From assembly GCA_935421135.1 (NCBI GenBank), contig OW285190.1, positions 9,062,501 through 9,126,500 of the forward strand: a stretch of DNA of 64,000 nt, read 5' to 3'. Each line of letters begins with the position of its first letter. Position 1 is the first letter of the stretch. Below, piece after piece: positions 49,801 through 63,400 of this stretch. The DNA comes from Bugulina stolonifera. Its lineage: Eukaryota; Bryozoa; Gymnolaemata; Cheilostomatida; Bugulidae. The translations under genes and the position numbers were made by a program. The notes beneath the pieces are model-generated. The model did not search any database. It had not been told where the DNA came from and saw only the letters and a list, made by a program, of their open reading frames with translations.

Positions 49801-52400
49801 TATAATTATTTCTATATAGCCATAAGCTGCATCACTACTCACACAAATCAAAGCACCAGTCCATTATTACACAAGTACCAGCACCTGCATCCTATTCTGC
49901 ATTTCTAGTTTAAGCATACTGTTCTGTCTGGAGCATAAAGGAGTTGCTGGTTACCAAGAAGCAATGGCTCAGAGGAAATTTCAATGCTGGTGCTTATGTC
50001 TTCAGAAATATTTTACAATAAAATCATCACAGCCCATGCTAAGTGGAAACCATCAAATACCTCTGCAAACGAATATTCGAAGTGAGGCTCTACCCAATTC
50101 TAGACTTTGAGTCTATAAGCTGTAATGGGTATTACCCTAAACCGTGGATGTGGTGTACCAATCTTATTTGGTCTACATATTAAGGCTTCCAGCGCTGACG
50201 AAAGTGCATAAGAAAACAAACTTTGGACAAATCCAAGTTTAAGTTAACAAGTGTTGGAGACAGAATAAGAACAAGAAGACAGTGCGACATCACGAGATTT
50301 CTCAATTAAAAGTTCATATTACATCGTTGTAATCTACTGATACTTACACCAACACCACCAGGAAATTTATGTAGCATAGAGCAAGTTTATAAACTTCGAT
50401 ATGTTCTCCAACTTTACTTTAGGAAGTTTTGCCCAATCAGATATATCGATTTACTTTGGTGAACTCCTATCTCTCAAGGTACACGCTGGTGAAAAATACA
50501 TTTTATGAGAAAACTTGCCATCTAGGCACTAGGGTCACATTGAGGTACATAATTTAAAACTTTTTTACACTTTGTTTATTAAAACCTGTCTACAAAAATG
50601 CCTTGTTACAGAGATATTTTATTCTCCTTACAGTGCTACTACATGTACACAGTGCTTCATTGATACTACAAAGTTTAACCTACAGAGTTACAGAACTACA
50701 AAATAAACCCAGACTATGCCTCTTTGCCAACTATTATACGGCACAGATGATGGTTGGCAACTGTAGTGCTATAGAGATAGTGCATGCTTTATTTTATTAA
50801 TAAAAATAGTGATGCTAAAACTAATATGCCATTCTATGTCAAGTATATATTTAAGATAGGTTTAATCAGTGTTAAACAAATTGTACATGTACATGTACTG
50901 TATGCTAGAGATTGTACCATAATATTTCTTTAGAATTATGCTGACCAGCTCACTGAAAAGTTCTACAATATTGCTGAATCAAGGGCAAAAAGTTGCAATA
51001 TGTACTGTGCACTGTATTTTAAAACCTACCTCTGTCACCATAATTATAAGTTTTAGTAAGTTCGCCTTTAATACTCCTTTATTCAGTGTCAATTTACTAA
51101 AATTTTATCTCCCATGAGCACAGTATCAAAGATATTCAGTTATGTGTGTCCACTATGGTCATGTGTGTCCACTATGCCGTTTTCTCTGTGACTGTGATGT
51201 CGCGTTCTGAGTTCTGACATGTGACGTGCCGGTGACGGCATCTCATCGATTTTTCTCCGAGGTCAAAGGTTATTTTGGATTTTATCGTGGAGAAAACAAC
51301 TCTGAAGTCTGAGCAAATTTGTTACAACTACAAATTAAATTTTTTGTCTTTTCAATAATTTCTTTGACCCAATTTATAACATAATTCTATGTACATGTAT
51401 ATTGGCTGTAGTCAAAAATATTTCGTCCATTTAGTCCCAATAATCTCACAAATGAAAATCCCAAGAAGGCCACTGGAAAGGGCTGTAAATAGACCAGGGA
51501 TATTGGTTAGTCTAGAAAACCAAGCCACCCCTAGCTCACTTGCATACATCCAGGATCTTGTATTGTAATTTATTTGCGGCTGTAATTAGGATTTAGCCAA
51601 CTCCTTGACTTAATTGTAGCTATATCATAAGACAATCATTGTATTCTAGTTTTCATGGAGAAGTTGTAAATTGCAGAAATGATTACATCAAAATTAGGAA
51701 AACTATGACAAAAGCTAAAACAGTGACAGGTTGTGAAACCTGAACTTGTAACACCATTTGGTTGCGATGTTTCACCTAAAAATTAAATATAAGCTCAGCA
51801 ACACTAAAAATGTATTTCAGCTAAACAAGACAAATAATTTAATTGCAACTTGAGATAACCTTTGTTTTCGCCAAAACTGAAGCAGGAGAAGTTGTCTTCT
51901 CTATATTTTGTTAATAGACCGCTCTTGCCCCAAACCTCAACCACAAACAAGAAACTAAGGCTATCAAAACTTCTCCACAACTGCACCTAACAGCTGTTGT
52001 TGATTTATCTAGAATTGGCTATGCAGCTTGCATTTTGAAAACAAACTTGTATACATCTCTGTAAAAATGTTTTCTGAATTTCTGGTAAAAATTTTTTCTC
52101 ACCTTTGATTTGTTTTTATATATTTATACTATCATTAGATTTAAGTTCCTTCCTAACAGGTAATGACATAGTATAGTCTATCAAACAGTTTTAGGTGTGT
52201 TAACATCAAAAATGTCTGTGTTTTACTCTAAACATTACCATAACCAAGTTTTGTGTGAATGAGCGATCATAACTAACATGTTCATTTCAAAACCATGTCC
52301 TCACTTCAACTACTGTATAATTAATAAACATACCTTGTAGGGTTGACAAAGATAGAGATAGGAAGCCAAGTACCATCACCAACTTCATGTCTGACATCAT
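46847..52400 (-). CDS. Secreted peptide precursor with C-terminal KR-PFRILRM-GR cassette
   Basis: Two exons on the minus strand, 52400-52334 and 47187-46847, join in phase across a 5.1-kb intron to encode 135 residues. Residues 1 to about 23 (MMSDMKLVMVLGFLSLSLST and on) form a signal peptide. The rest has no cysteine and is acidic, and its last 11 residues are Lys-Arg, PFRILRM, then Gly-Arg and stop. A dibasic site, a short peptide and Gly-Arg at the end are the hallmarks of prohormone processing with C-terminal amidation, predicting PFRILRM-amide. Only this one dibasic site is present. I do not recognise the peptide family. The first ATG at 52400 is preferred to an upstream in-frame ATG at 52517 because a TATA box lies between them. 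TTTATT at 46652 gives a minus-strand poly(A) signal. Confidence 0.7.
47188..52333. other. 5.1-kb intron of the peptide-precursor gene
   Basis: AT-rich with no supported gene on either strand. A GTGTGTCCACTATG unit is duplicated near 51146-51178. The AGTTGTC-type motif occurs near 47259 and 51888. Confidence 0.6.
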
Positions 52401-52476
52401 GTAGAGCTGTTTAGGAACACGTCTATGTCTTGCTGTCTCTAGATGTTCACTCTTAGTTGGTCTGCTATATGCCCAC

Positions 52477-52483
52477 TTATATA
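52477..52483 (-). promoter_or_regulatory. TATA box of the peptide-precursor gene
   Basis: TATATAA on the minus strand, within CATATATAAGTGGG, lies about 77 bp before the ATG at 52400. A start roughly 30 bp downstream would leave a leader of about 50 bases. Confidence 0.6.
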
Positions 52484-53432
52484 TGCACATGCTACTCCAC
52501 TCGTCACCAGGCTTCAATCACTCAGCCAATAGATTTTATTCAATAGATGACAACAGTGAATAATATTAGTATTTTATGCATATTATAATATACAGCGCAA
52601 TGCTGCGGCAACACCGCCGGTGTTATAATTCAATTGTAATAGCGAGCTAATAGCCTATGAATGATTTGCATTTTGTTGTACTAATATTAGTAGCGGGTAA
52701 TAATAATGAATGTAATATGCAGCTAATGCTAGTTGTAGAACAAGTCTTCCGGGAGATAGAATTCCAGTGTTATTGTTCCACAAAGTACAACATGTTAAAT
52801 ATGGACATCTCATTTTGGACAGTAATTTGCTGAAATCATTGTGACTCATTCTTCTATGGTTCTATTGTTCATCTTGTTTCTGGTAATTTGTGAGGCTGAA
52901 CGTTGAATGCCAAAATTTTGATAATTTATTTTATAGCCTAGATGATCTACAAAACTGTGTAAACACATTCTAGTTTATGATACTTGGAAGAAACATTTTT
53001 GTTACGTAATCTGAAATAATCGCAAACACACATGTACACGATTGTATAATTATATAATCATAATTCATATATACATGTATCTTTGGTTTCATACTAAATA
53101 ATTATTTTGCTAATACTGCAGAACTTTAATGTCTAGACAAGTCATTGCGTGTATTATGGTGTTTTTCTGTTATATTATTATCTATCAATAAAATAACTTG
53201 AAGAAGTTGGTCTGGGTAACAAATCGGAGTTTTATGATATAAGCTATTACTAGACGCAACGTTTGATTTTGTGTCCATGGTATTTTGTTACCAGCCCTGG
53301 TATCATCAGAGGAGGGTACTAGAACGGTTATGTAGTATTAAATATCAGGAAGCTGTCAGTTTTGTCTTACAATGTATATCAAGATAATGCTGTGTTAGTT
53401 ATACAGTGTACCTGTGAACATAAATACAATCA

Positions 53433-53518
53433 TGTACATTGTATATGTACATGTACATTGTATATGTACATTGTATATGTACATTGTATATGTACATGTA
53501 CATTGTGTATGTACATGT
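53433..53518. repeat. TGTACATTGTATA tandem repeat
   Basis: Five or six imperfect units of TATGTACATTG(TA) mixed with ATGTACATGTAC. Open on both strands because of the repeat only. Confidence 0.85.
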
Positions 53519-54552
53519 ATGCATGGAATATGTATAAACAGGTAGATATAGTCATGACTGATCACAACACTGTGATACTGTTGTGCTGTCCTCACCACAT
53601 GTTATGTGCCAGTTAGGGTATTCTTCCAATACGTAATACCTACAAGCCATTACCCATATACAATAAGTATGTATCATCTATGAAGAATAGCACCCTCTGA
53701 AGTTATCTTCTCTCTTACACTATAATGTTCTATTATAATATTGCAGTTGGCCTATACTTGTAGTAAACAACATCTAGCATGTATGATAACAGATAAAAGA
53801 GGCTTCAAATGGAATGAAGGAAGAAAATTTGACAATTTTAGCTGTTTTGGTTGAGAAAAACTATTACATGTACATAATAATAAGATCTCACATGAAGTAT
53901 TTACATGTACATGGTTTTAATAACGAGACTTTGTTACAACACAAGTCTGCATCATGGGGAGTAAATTGCATGTCCCCTACCTTGCTAATAAAATCTACAA
54001 CTCCCAATATGAATCAGTTGGCTATGCTATGTTGTTGAAGATTAAATAAACCAGAAATCGAAGCACGCAATGCGAAAAAATGGACTCGTGAATACAAAAT
54101 ATAAAAAATATACAAAATATGCAAATATACAAAATATTTCAAACGATGGCAGAAAAAACATAGGCCTAAATATTTTGTTCATTCCAACAATAACTTGATT
54201 TTGGCAAAACTTTCGAGAATCAAATTCGGTTTTTGTCAAACAACATTACTTTGGCAACCGTTTGCTACCCGCTGATTCAACTGCTGCAGAGCACTAAAGT
54301 TGTCATAGCCCTAGAACCATGACTGCAATCTCTATTACCCATTATATCTTTGGACTAATACAAATCATGGTTCTGAGGCCATGATCATGCATCTGAAGAG
54401 CCATCACCCAAACAGTTGATAAGCTCAGTTGCATCATTATAACTTCAAAATTTACACACCAATTTCAGCCCCGTCGATCACAAGTGCAGAAAATATACAC
54501 AAACACAAATCGCTGTAAAAATTGATGTTGCTGCAAACCTATATAGTACATG

Positions 54553-54931
54553 CAAAGAGCGTAAAAGGAAAGAGGGATCACTCAATGATAATACCCTGTC
54601 TCACAAAATACGCCCAATTTGGCGGTACCAACGTTCCGCGATCAGCTTTCCTGCCATTTGCCCACTGATATTTTGGATAGCTGTTCGACTGTAATCGAAG
54701 CTTAACGATTGTTATATTTAGGATCCTGTAATAATATCTCGTTAGTGGAAAGAGAGAGTTTATACGAGCCCGTCGTAAAGAAGCGCTTCTTATTGGTCGG
54801 CGGAATGCCAACCATCATAGCATATTTGCACACAAGGTAGCATAACTCCTTACCTAAACCGTTCCGCGTTTGGAGGCGGGAGGGAGACAGTTTTGGGCTG
54901 GAGTGAAACATCTTTCCCTTTACGCTCTTTG
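54553..54931. mobile_element. 379-bp terminal-inverted-repeat element (MITE)
   Basis: The ends CAAAGAGCGTAAAAGGAAAG and the complement of CTTTCCCTTTACGCTCTTTG form inverted repeats of about 20 bp with one mismatch. A perfect 7-bp direct repeat GTACATG flanks them (54546-54552 and 54932-54938). The interior is GC-richer than its surroundings and has no transposase. The CAAAG end recalls hAT elements, but those usually make 8-bp duplications, and the flank is a sequence common in this window, so the superfamily stays open. Confidence 0.75.
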
Positions 54932-55435
54932 GTACATGTAGAATGTAGGATAGTTAAAGGTCATTGGCTGGAAGTGTAGAAAATAAACTTCATGTGATGT
55001 ACATGCACTATCACCTGCTGCTCTGGTGGCCCATCAACTATCAGGGCAATAATTCTTTGTCCATGAAAGATAGCAATGTTTACACTGTGGTTATGACATA
55101 ATGTAGCACTATAAGTATTAGAGAGATGCATTTCAGAGTTTAGTATGTAGATAAGGGGTCAGGTGCTGTAGGCGTAGGGAGATTATACATTAGCGTAGGG
55201 AGATTATACATTAGCGTGTTAGTAACTACAGTACCTGTAACAATGCATGCTACGATATATACTAATTTGTAAAGGTTGGTGTTGTCTGTATGGCAGTAAA
55301 ATACTGAAGGATAGTCAAGTATTCGTATATCTGATATTTAACAGAGTGTACTCCGGTTCAAAGTCAAGGTAAGTGATAAACTTCGCAGAGGGAGTTAATT
55401 CAACATACTATATACATAGAAGATATTGTTATTGA

Positions 55436-55552
55436 GTAGTACATGTACCAGAGATGGCATGTACATGCACATGTACGTGTATAATACATACGCATGTACA
55501 TGTATGTGTACGTATGCATGTATTATACACGTACATGTACATGTACCACATT
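55436..55552. repeat. Large imperfect palindrome of ACATGTAC strings
   Basis: TACGTGTATAATACATACG faces a near complement (GTATGCATGTATTATACACGTA), extended on both sides by GTACATGTAC. It can form a hairpin of about 50 bp. Confidence 0.75.
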
Positions 55553-57423
55553 TGTTATACGGCATACAGTATTTTGGTTCTGTCAAGTGACATGCACCTG
55601 CTCTAGGTTAGTTACAGTTACCCTTTAGTCAGCTGAACATGTAAGCTTACACACGAGTATAGTTTCCTGGACTATTAGGTCATCATGACAAGCTGAGTAG
55701 CTCACTTTATATTGAGTTGACTAGAAATACAGTAGTGTTTGCATGCATGTCCATAATTGTATGAATCAAGCTTAGTGTCCTTGCACTGGGATTTATGACT
55801 TTGGACTTGTCTACCTATCAGCTATTTTCTAAAAACTGAATATAAATTCTGTCAATAGCTAATTCTGAGCCACTTGCATGCACTTTTGCCCGATGTATGT
55901 AGACTTACACAGTCACATTTGGCTTGCATTATTTACGTGAAACATAGCCTGTGGCTCTCTCACGCTGATGAGCATGTGGAATACTTGAATGAAAAACTTG
56001 AAGCTAGGGAGCCACTTGTCAATGCATTTTTTATAGATTCTATTCTATGGTACTGAAATAAATTTATGTGATTAGAAAATTTCTATAGAGGACTGAAAGC
56101 TCTTTTGGATCTGCAATAATTTAAACATGCTTCCGATCAATAAGGCTAAACTGAAATAGAACATAAGCTAAGAGTTGACAAGTTTATGCTGCCAGTAAAT
56201 ATTTAAAGATTCGATAATCTTGATTTATTGATGCATTTGACTAGGAAAAGTCCAGTATTTTAATGAAGCGAACAGCTGCATGAATTCTCATGGTTTGCCA
56301 GTCAACAATGAATGGCCTGACAGTGGGGAACTAACTACAGTTAATAAGGCCTGAAATCAACTGCAAAAAAAACTTGGCAGTCCAATATAAAGTACATGTA
56401 ATTAAAATTTAGTCTATGCATGTACATGTACAACTGCATAATGTGTCAAAGAGCACAGCTGCAATTATAGGGCTTACTTGTTGTGTTTATAGTTCTCATC
56501 ATGCTGTAAAACACATCTACTACTGTTGACAGGTTTATGCCCAGGGCCACATTTAAGGCCCATACATAATATGCTACTAGATAATGAATGACTTATTAGC
56601 CTGTCATTGGGTAGACGGTGCTGCCACGATCACTTTGCTGCCAGTAAAATTGTGAATCATCAATAGATTTTCATATTGTACAACTTTGATGTCAGAACAA
56701 TTCCAAGATGATAGTAGTTTTGTTAAATGGGATGACAGAGTTCTATTTGATGGTGTAATAGAGTTTTATTGAACGATGATAAAGTTTGGTTGAACGAATG
56801 ATAGATTTTTATTGAATGGATGATTGCAGTAATTATTTTTTATAGGGCTGTAGAGTTTTGTTAAAAAGGAATGAGAGAGTTTTATTTGATGTGATGATAC
56901 ATTTTGGAGAGCTTTATTTAATGTTTTGTCAAACAAAATGATCAATTTCTTGGCAATACTTAATCTAATGCCCTTTACAAATTCAAATTTGAATCGACGC
57001 TCAACAGACAGTGTACAGTAAATGGTATACAGCATGTACGCCAGCTTATACCTAGTTGCAGCTGATTAGGAATCTCATATCTTTAGTTACACTGTATAAT
57101 ATGTATCTGTGCTCCTATCAATCAGAAAAGGTTATGCTATCAAACTATCTGAATGCACAGACTGTAACATTCGCTGGTACAGATTGTTTACCTAAAAGAA
57201 GTGTTTACATTTTTGTGCTCTTAGCTATCTCTCCTACTAGTAGGCTAGTAATCATTGATAACCATCAGTCCTACGTACATTAGTCTAACATTAGTCTGAG
57301 CTACAGGGCCGATAGCTACATGTACTGTGCGTAGTATTCAAATCTAGCACCCAGTCTAACATCATAACAGCTAATTCAAGTCTACAATTGATATTCTAGT
57401 GGTGAGGAAGTTGTCTCCTCAAC
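55553..57423. other. Upstream region of the STRA6-like gene
   Basis: No gene supported. GAGTTTTRTTGAA-type units recur at 56760-56900 as a loose repeat. GAGGAAGTTGTCTCCTC, one of the dispersed motifs, ends four bases before the STRA6-like ATG. Confidence 0.5.
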
Positions 57424-60400
57424 ATGGCAAAAGCTGCTATTGCTAAGCTGTGTGATTTCTACAATCATAGTGCACAAGAAAACTCTACCTGGCACTACTC
57501 CTGCAGCGAAGACTACTTCAAAGTGAAGGATTTCATCTACTTGGGTTTGGTGGTGAGCTGTATTATAGTTATCCACTACTCCCCCAATGACTCTCCATTC
57601 AACAACAACTTACACATAATATGTCACAGATTTTTGGTACATGTACATTGAAGTTGACATGCCTTTAATTGAACTTAGCTCATACAAATAAAAATTTGGG
57701 TAAACATGCAGTGATAAGCATTTAACTATACCATGGTCTTTTTCTACGGTGGAATTGTCTTTCCTTTGAAAATGCTCAATTTATTTTCAGTGAATCAGGA
57801 ACCAACCGTTCAAAGATCAAAGATCGTCTAAGACATAACTTATGCCAAAATTAAAAGCTAAAAAAATCTAAATAGGTGACACAATTTGATAAGAGTTTTT
57901 GCGGCCCACTGTGATAGATAACTGATGCACTACTTTGCTAAGTACACTGATCATATACACTTACATGCAACTAAACTGAAATCATGTACGTTTTCTTGAG
58001 ACTTTTGAGTGCTGTGTATGAAATGTAAAATTCTATCCGAAGCCTTCTTCTTGCTGATAACTACCCTATAAACTGTAGGTGATCTCCCATGTCGTACTTG
58101 TATGTCTGTCACGACGTGATGTTTATGATTCGAGTAAGATGGTGAAGAGATTCAGAAATTGCTGCTGGGGACGCCCCGGAATCACCTTGTAAGTTACGAT
58201 TTACTATGAGCTTTATCCATAAGAATTTCTCATCGTCTAGCCTACAGTAATTTATTTCTACTACATGATGTGTACACATTTGTCATTCGTACACATATTG
58301 ATATGGACAGAGAACCTCTATTAGCAGTGTTGATCTGTGCTAGTAGTTTGAAAACAAGCACCTGCAATCACGAGGTGGCCTAAGCTCTTTATAGCTTGAA
58401 CATGAGTAGCTGATACAATATTTTACTCTAGTTTTCATATTTTGTTTATGAAGGCACCTTGTAACATCTGCGTAAAGAGAATAGAAAATAGAGCGAACTT
58501 TAATAACATATAATATTTTCCAATATAGTCCACTGAACATGCTAGATGGATACAGGAATAGACTTGCTTACTGTGCAGCATTTGGTTCCATGACCTTTGA
58601 ACTTACGAGTATATTGTGGAACCCTTACGGTAGATTTACCAGCTTTAGTATCGGGAATGCAATCAAAGACAATGCTCTAGTCTCTGATTACCCAGTCCTC
58701 AGATGTGAGTATATTATTGTAGTGTTGTAATTACATGTACTATATAAATATAATGTTATAATTGCATAATTGTGGAGCATGTAAACAACATGGTGAGACT
58801 AAAGGTGTAGCCTGCACCTGTTAGAATGCAGGCAACCAGTTTTACTGATATATTAGTAAAACTGATGGCCAATACCCAACTGGATACCCAACTGGATACC
58901 CAACTCAAGAGTGAGCTGTGTGCTGATGCAGTGTGGCCACTTAATTTCCTTCAACTCTAAAGGAGCAGTAGCCTAATTGTTAACAAAGCATAAAAATGCA
59001 ATTCTAAAAAGTTTTGTTCAACTTTTTATTCCCTGTTGTGGAACACTATCAATGGTGGGAGCCAAGCTACAACACTTTTACATAAAAACCTAGAACAAAT
59101 CGTTATAATATATTATAATGATTTGTTCTAAGCATCTTTTTTTAGGTAATTTCATTAATTTTGAACATTTTATACAGTGATGTTGCTGCTAGCACAAGTT
59201 GGAATCTGTACTTTCATGTTTTACCCATTATTCTTTGGTCTGGCTACAAGGTTCAGATTCATTGGAGCTATACTTGGAATTGTCCTCTCGCTGTACAAGT
59301 AAGTTGACAGAATTAGTATGTTACATCTTATTTTCACTCATATTATTTGTGTCAGCCATTGTTGTTTGCATTGGTCCGAGCATGGTTCGTACATTTTCAC
59401 CAGCAATGGTTTACGTTAAGCTCTTTCTAACTTGAAAGTGAATAGCTGATACAATAATTTGCTGTAGTTCTCATCAGCTGACACAATTCAGTTTTCATGT
59501 TGCATAAAAACTATTGAATGAAATGCATGATATAATACACCATACCAGTTTGAAATAGTTCCTTGCTAACTTGTTGGCACCTGTTAGCACCTGTGCATGT
59601 AACTTATTAACAGGTCGGTCAGTTGGTTGTGGCTCTCCACATGCCAGGATGTAGAGCTGGATATCTTCTCTGCTGGGTTTGTGAGTATCTCCTGAGTTTA
59701 TAAAATTTTCCGTGCTTCATGCTTCAACTAGCTTCATCGGAAACTGTTTTTTCGACAGATTTTAAGATTTGAATCCAAAGTACTTTTAAAGTTCAGTTTA
59801 TCTTGCTGAAGTTTAAACATTACCAGTATGTACATTGTAAATTTAAATGTATTGTATTACATTTGTAGAACTGTCACAATGTGTTTCACTGTATGTATAT
59901 CTATATAAGTGCCTCTAAATTAGAATAATAGAAAAAACTAAGTAATAACTGTTTTGCTAACTTGTAGAAAGTGAAGAGGTACCTATTGGCAATTTTGCTT
60001 TGGCCTTGTATAATATGCATGGTCGTCCTGATATGGCAATACAGCCTGATAATCGTGAAATGCATCAGAAGAAAGAAGTTTGGGGAGTGGACAGATCCCG
60101 AGGTAGTAGATGTATTATTAGCTTATTAAATGTGAACTACTGCGGATTGTATTGTTTGCAGCACATTTGAATCACAATTAATCAGCTAATAGCATATTGT
60201 GCATAATTGTATGGTAAAGGTAAATGTAAATGGTAAATGGTAAAGGGACATTTCGAAAAAGACAGTTTGAAACATGACGTCTCACAACCGGACAGTTTGA
60301 AACAGGAAAGTTCGAAACACCCTGTTTCGAACTGTCATTTTTGAACAGTCGCAAATTCATTGTATATACCACTGTACTTGTATTTTCTATATTGAATTTA

Positions 60401-63400
60401 TGCAATCTATTACATTCAATAATACATGTACACGTGTATAAGATTTTGCTGCCATCTTAAACCTGTTCACGAGCGTTATGGCAGGAAAATACTTGAATAG
60501 CGTGTTATGCATTAAGCGATAAAACACTTAAATTAAAGCTGGTTGTGTAAAAGTTCTACAAATAAATGAGACAGGAATATTCAGATGACTAGATTACTAA
60601 AGCAAAGGGAACATGCGCCACACAGTCACAATATTATAGTAATATGCATAGGCTGTTGAGTAAGAATTATGTTACTATAGGAGTAAATAGCTAGATGGAT
60701 ATGATACACATGCATTCTTATCTTCACTTTATCTTTCGTACACAAAAATGTAACCCACGCCATATGTTGTAAGTCCATTCTGATTGGTTATATTACATGT
60801 GTTTCAGCCAATAGCACTACCTCATCACATTGAGCATGTCAAGTACCTGCTAGGAAAGAAACCTCTACCCTGGGCTGAGAAAGACCTCAGTCATGTTTCC
60901 ATCTTCAACAAAGAGAAATTTCTGGCAAACTTCAAGTTTGCTCATCTTCCAGGATTCCGGTTTCCTACAAGAGTGTTGGCTACATTTGTCGTGACAGTAC
61001 TGGCATTGTATCAGGTAACTTAATGCTACTGCTAGCAGACATGTGGTTGCTAAACTTTACGCTCTGAGGCTAAAGGTTAGATTTCACATTGAAAATTATG
61101 ATTAAAGTTAATCAAGCACATTGGAATGAAATGAGAAATATATGACCTGAGCCATGTATGACCTGTGCCATATATGACCTGAGCCATGCACGACCTGAAC
61201 CATGCTCGACTTATTAAAATTAAGAGAGTGAAACGATTTCACACAAATGTATATACAATGTAAATAGAAATTATAGAGATGCTTTTAAATTATCCAGTTG
61301 GTTTGGCAGTATACAACTATTAATAGACATTTCTGCTCACACCAATGAAAAAGCGATGCTGGTGCAACAGATAACATTTGATAATGGTTAGACATAAAGA
61401 AGTGTAGTCAGTTGATCTGTGCATGTACAATACTAGCTACATAGATTATATCTTTATATCATGTACATTACATGTAGATGGGAACACAGGTAGCCTTTCA
61501 AGTATACTCTGGTCTGAAAGTAGTAAGGAGATATGTAAGATGTGCAAACCAGCTCTTCCCAGATTTACAGGATTTTATTCGTCAGTTTGGACCCTACGCT
61601 GACGTAGCAGACCATATTATGAGATATGTTAATATACTAGCCAGTGAGTAACCCTCTGCTCTACTATTCCTTGTTCTACCCACTATTATACCAGAAATTG
61701 CTATAATTATACCTTCGCAGGTAATTGTGACAAAGTGCAAGGAGTTATCAATCCTTGTTTGTTTTAGATGTGTGGATCATCACGATGGTGTTTAATTGTC
61801 TCATGGCTATAGTCTATGTGTATCACACATGTCTATGCTACAGGTACGAAATGCACTCTTTTAGCTTACAATAATGTACATTTAGATTTGCTGTATTGCT
61901 CCATTCACAGTGTATGATTGTTATTGGCTAGAAAAGAGCTTTTTGCAAACCAAAATTTATATCACATGTACTACATGATATTGAAAACAATATGCACTAA
62001 AATATTATTGCCTCAAAAATTATTGATTAAAAAAACAACATCTTTCAATGTTGAAAATGAAGAGTCTAATGGCTAGAAATAGCATTTGGATGTAAAAACT
62101 ATAAGTTTATTTAGTTTTCCAGGGTTTGGTTGGGCACAGGCAAGTACCTGACGTACATGTATTTATAGTAGTTCAGATACAATATTATAACTTGATCAAG
62201 GTCACGGATGGTTCAGATACTTTAGGACTAAATTGGCATATATTTAAATTTTTACATAAAATCACAATTTTTATTCGTTGCTATTAGATAGCAAGTAATA
62301 ACTATAAAACATATCAACACACATGTTTTGTATTTCAAGGAAACACACACTGAGGGTATACAGAGGTGAGAGGAGTATGTTTCCTCGTATGTGGGTCAGA
62401 GAAAACAGTCACAGCATGCTGGTAGGTGAAAATGATGACGTGCCTAATAATGGCTTATAATAGATGTGATATAGCCTGTGGTTGGAACTAAGACTACAGC
62501 ATGTTTTCCGTGTTGTGTTTTATAAATTATTTTTTAAGTTAGATTTGTTGTTTGTAGACGTCTGCGTCAAGACACGCTGGTCTGCAGATAGCATACACTA
62601 TCTGGGGTGAGTGAGTACAGCCTAGCCAACTAAACAATCACCATGTTACTGAGACAACTGACACCCACATACAAGACTATTAGAAATAAAAATATTAGAA
62701 AATTTTTGGTCACTGTTATTATTAGACATTTACTAACACATTTTTCTCATGCAAACACCATTATCAGGTTGTACAAGTATCCATGTTGTCCAGGGACAGA
62801 TACAAAGCGTTTTAACTCTCTTTTTAATTCTAACATTGTCACTGCAAGTGTACTATGTAGTTTCTGGTTACTTAAAAATTGCAGATATATTTATGCGTAG
62901 ACAGCTAACTCATTTACAAAGTTTGTTGATCACATCTACAATGTATACATTCATTCATTTAATCACATTCCGTCAAGGCCAATTCACTTGCGGACGAACA
63001 ATAGTGCCATTTCACTTATTTTTCAGGATGTATTCATTTAGTTAACACTACTAGTCTTATTAAAGTGACCAAAATGTACTTATATGTACTTAATCTTTTC
63101 ACAGGTTTTGTCATCATCCAGTCTTTCCTGTTCCTGATAATTATAGCCATAATATTTGTGATATTTATACCGGTGATTGATTTTCAAAAGTGGGACATCA
63201 TCATTTATCTGCTGCAAGTGGTTGTGTAAGTTATCTCCTCTTACTAGTTGGCTACATAATACAGTGTAATGTGTAGTGTAGTGCAATGTACTGCAACACC
63301 CAGAAGTTGCACAACAAAGTTATATTGCTGTGGGCAAAACTTCAAATTGCAGAATTAAAGACTGCCTTTTTCAACTAAACTTTGAAAATGTACATGTACA

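Noticed and set aside
52287..52517. Longer N-terminus for the peptide precursor from the ATG at 52517
   Set aside because: It would place the TATA box and leader inside the coding region and bury the signal peptide about 39 residues in.
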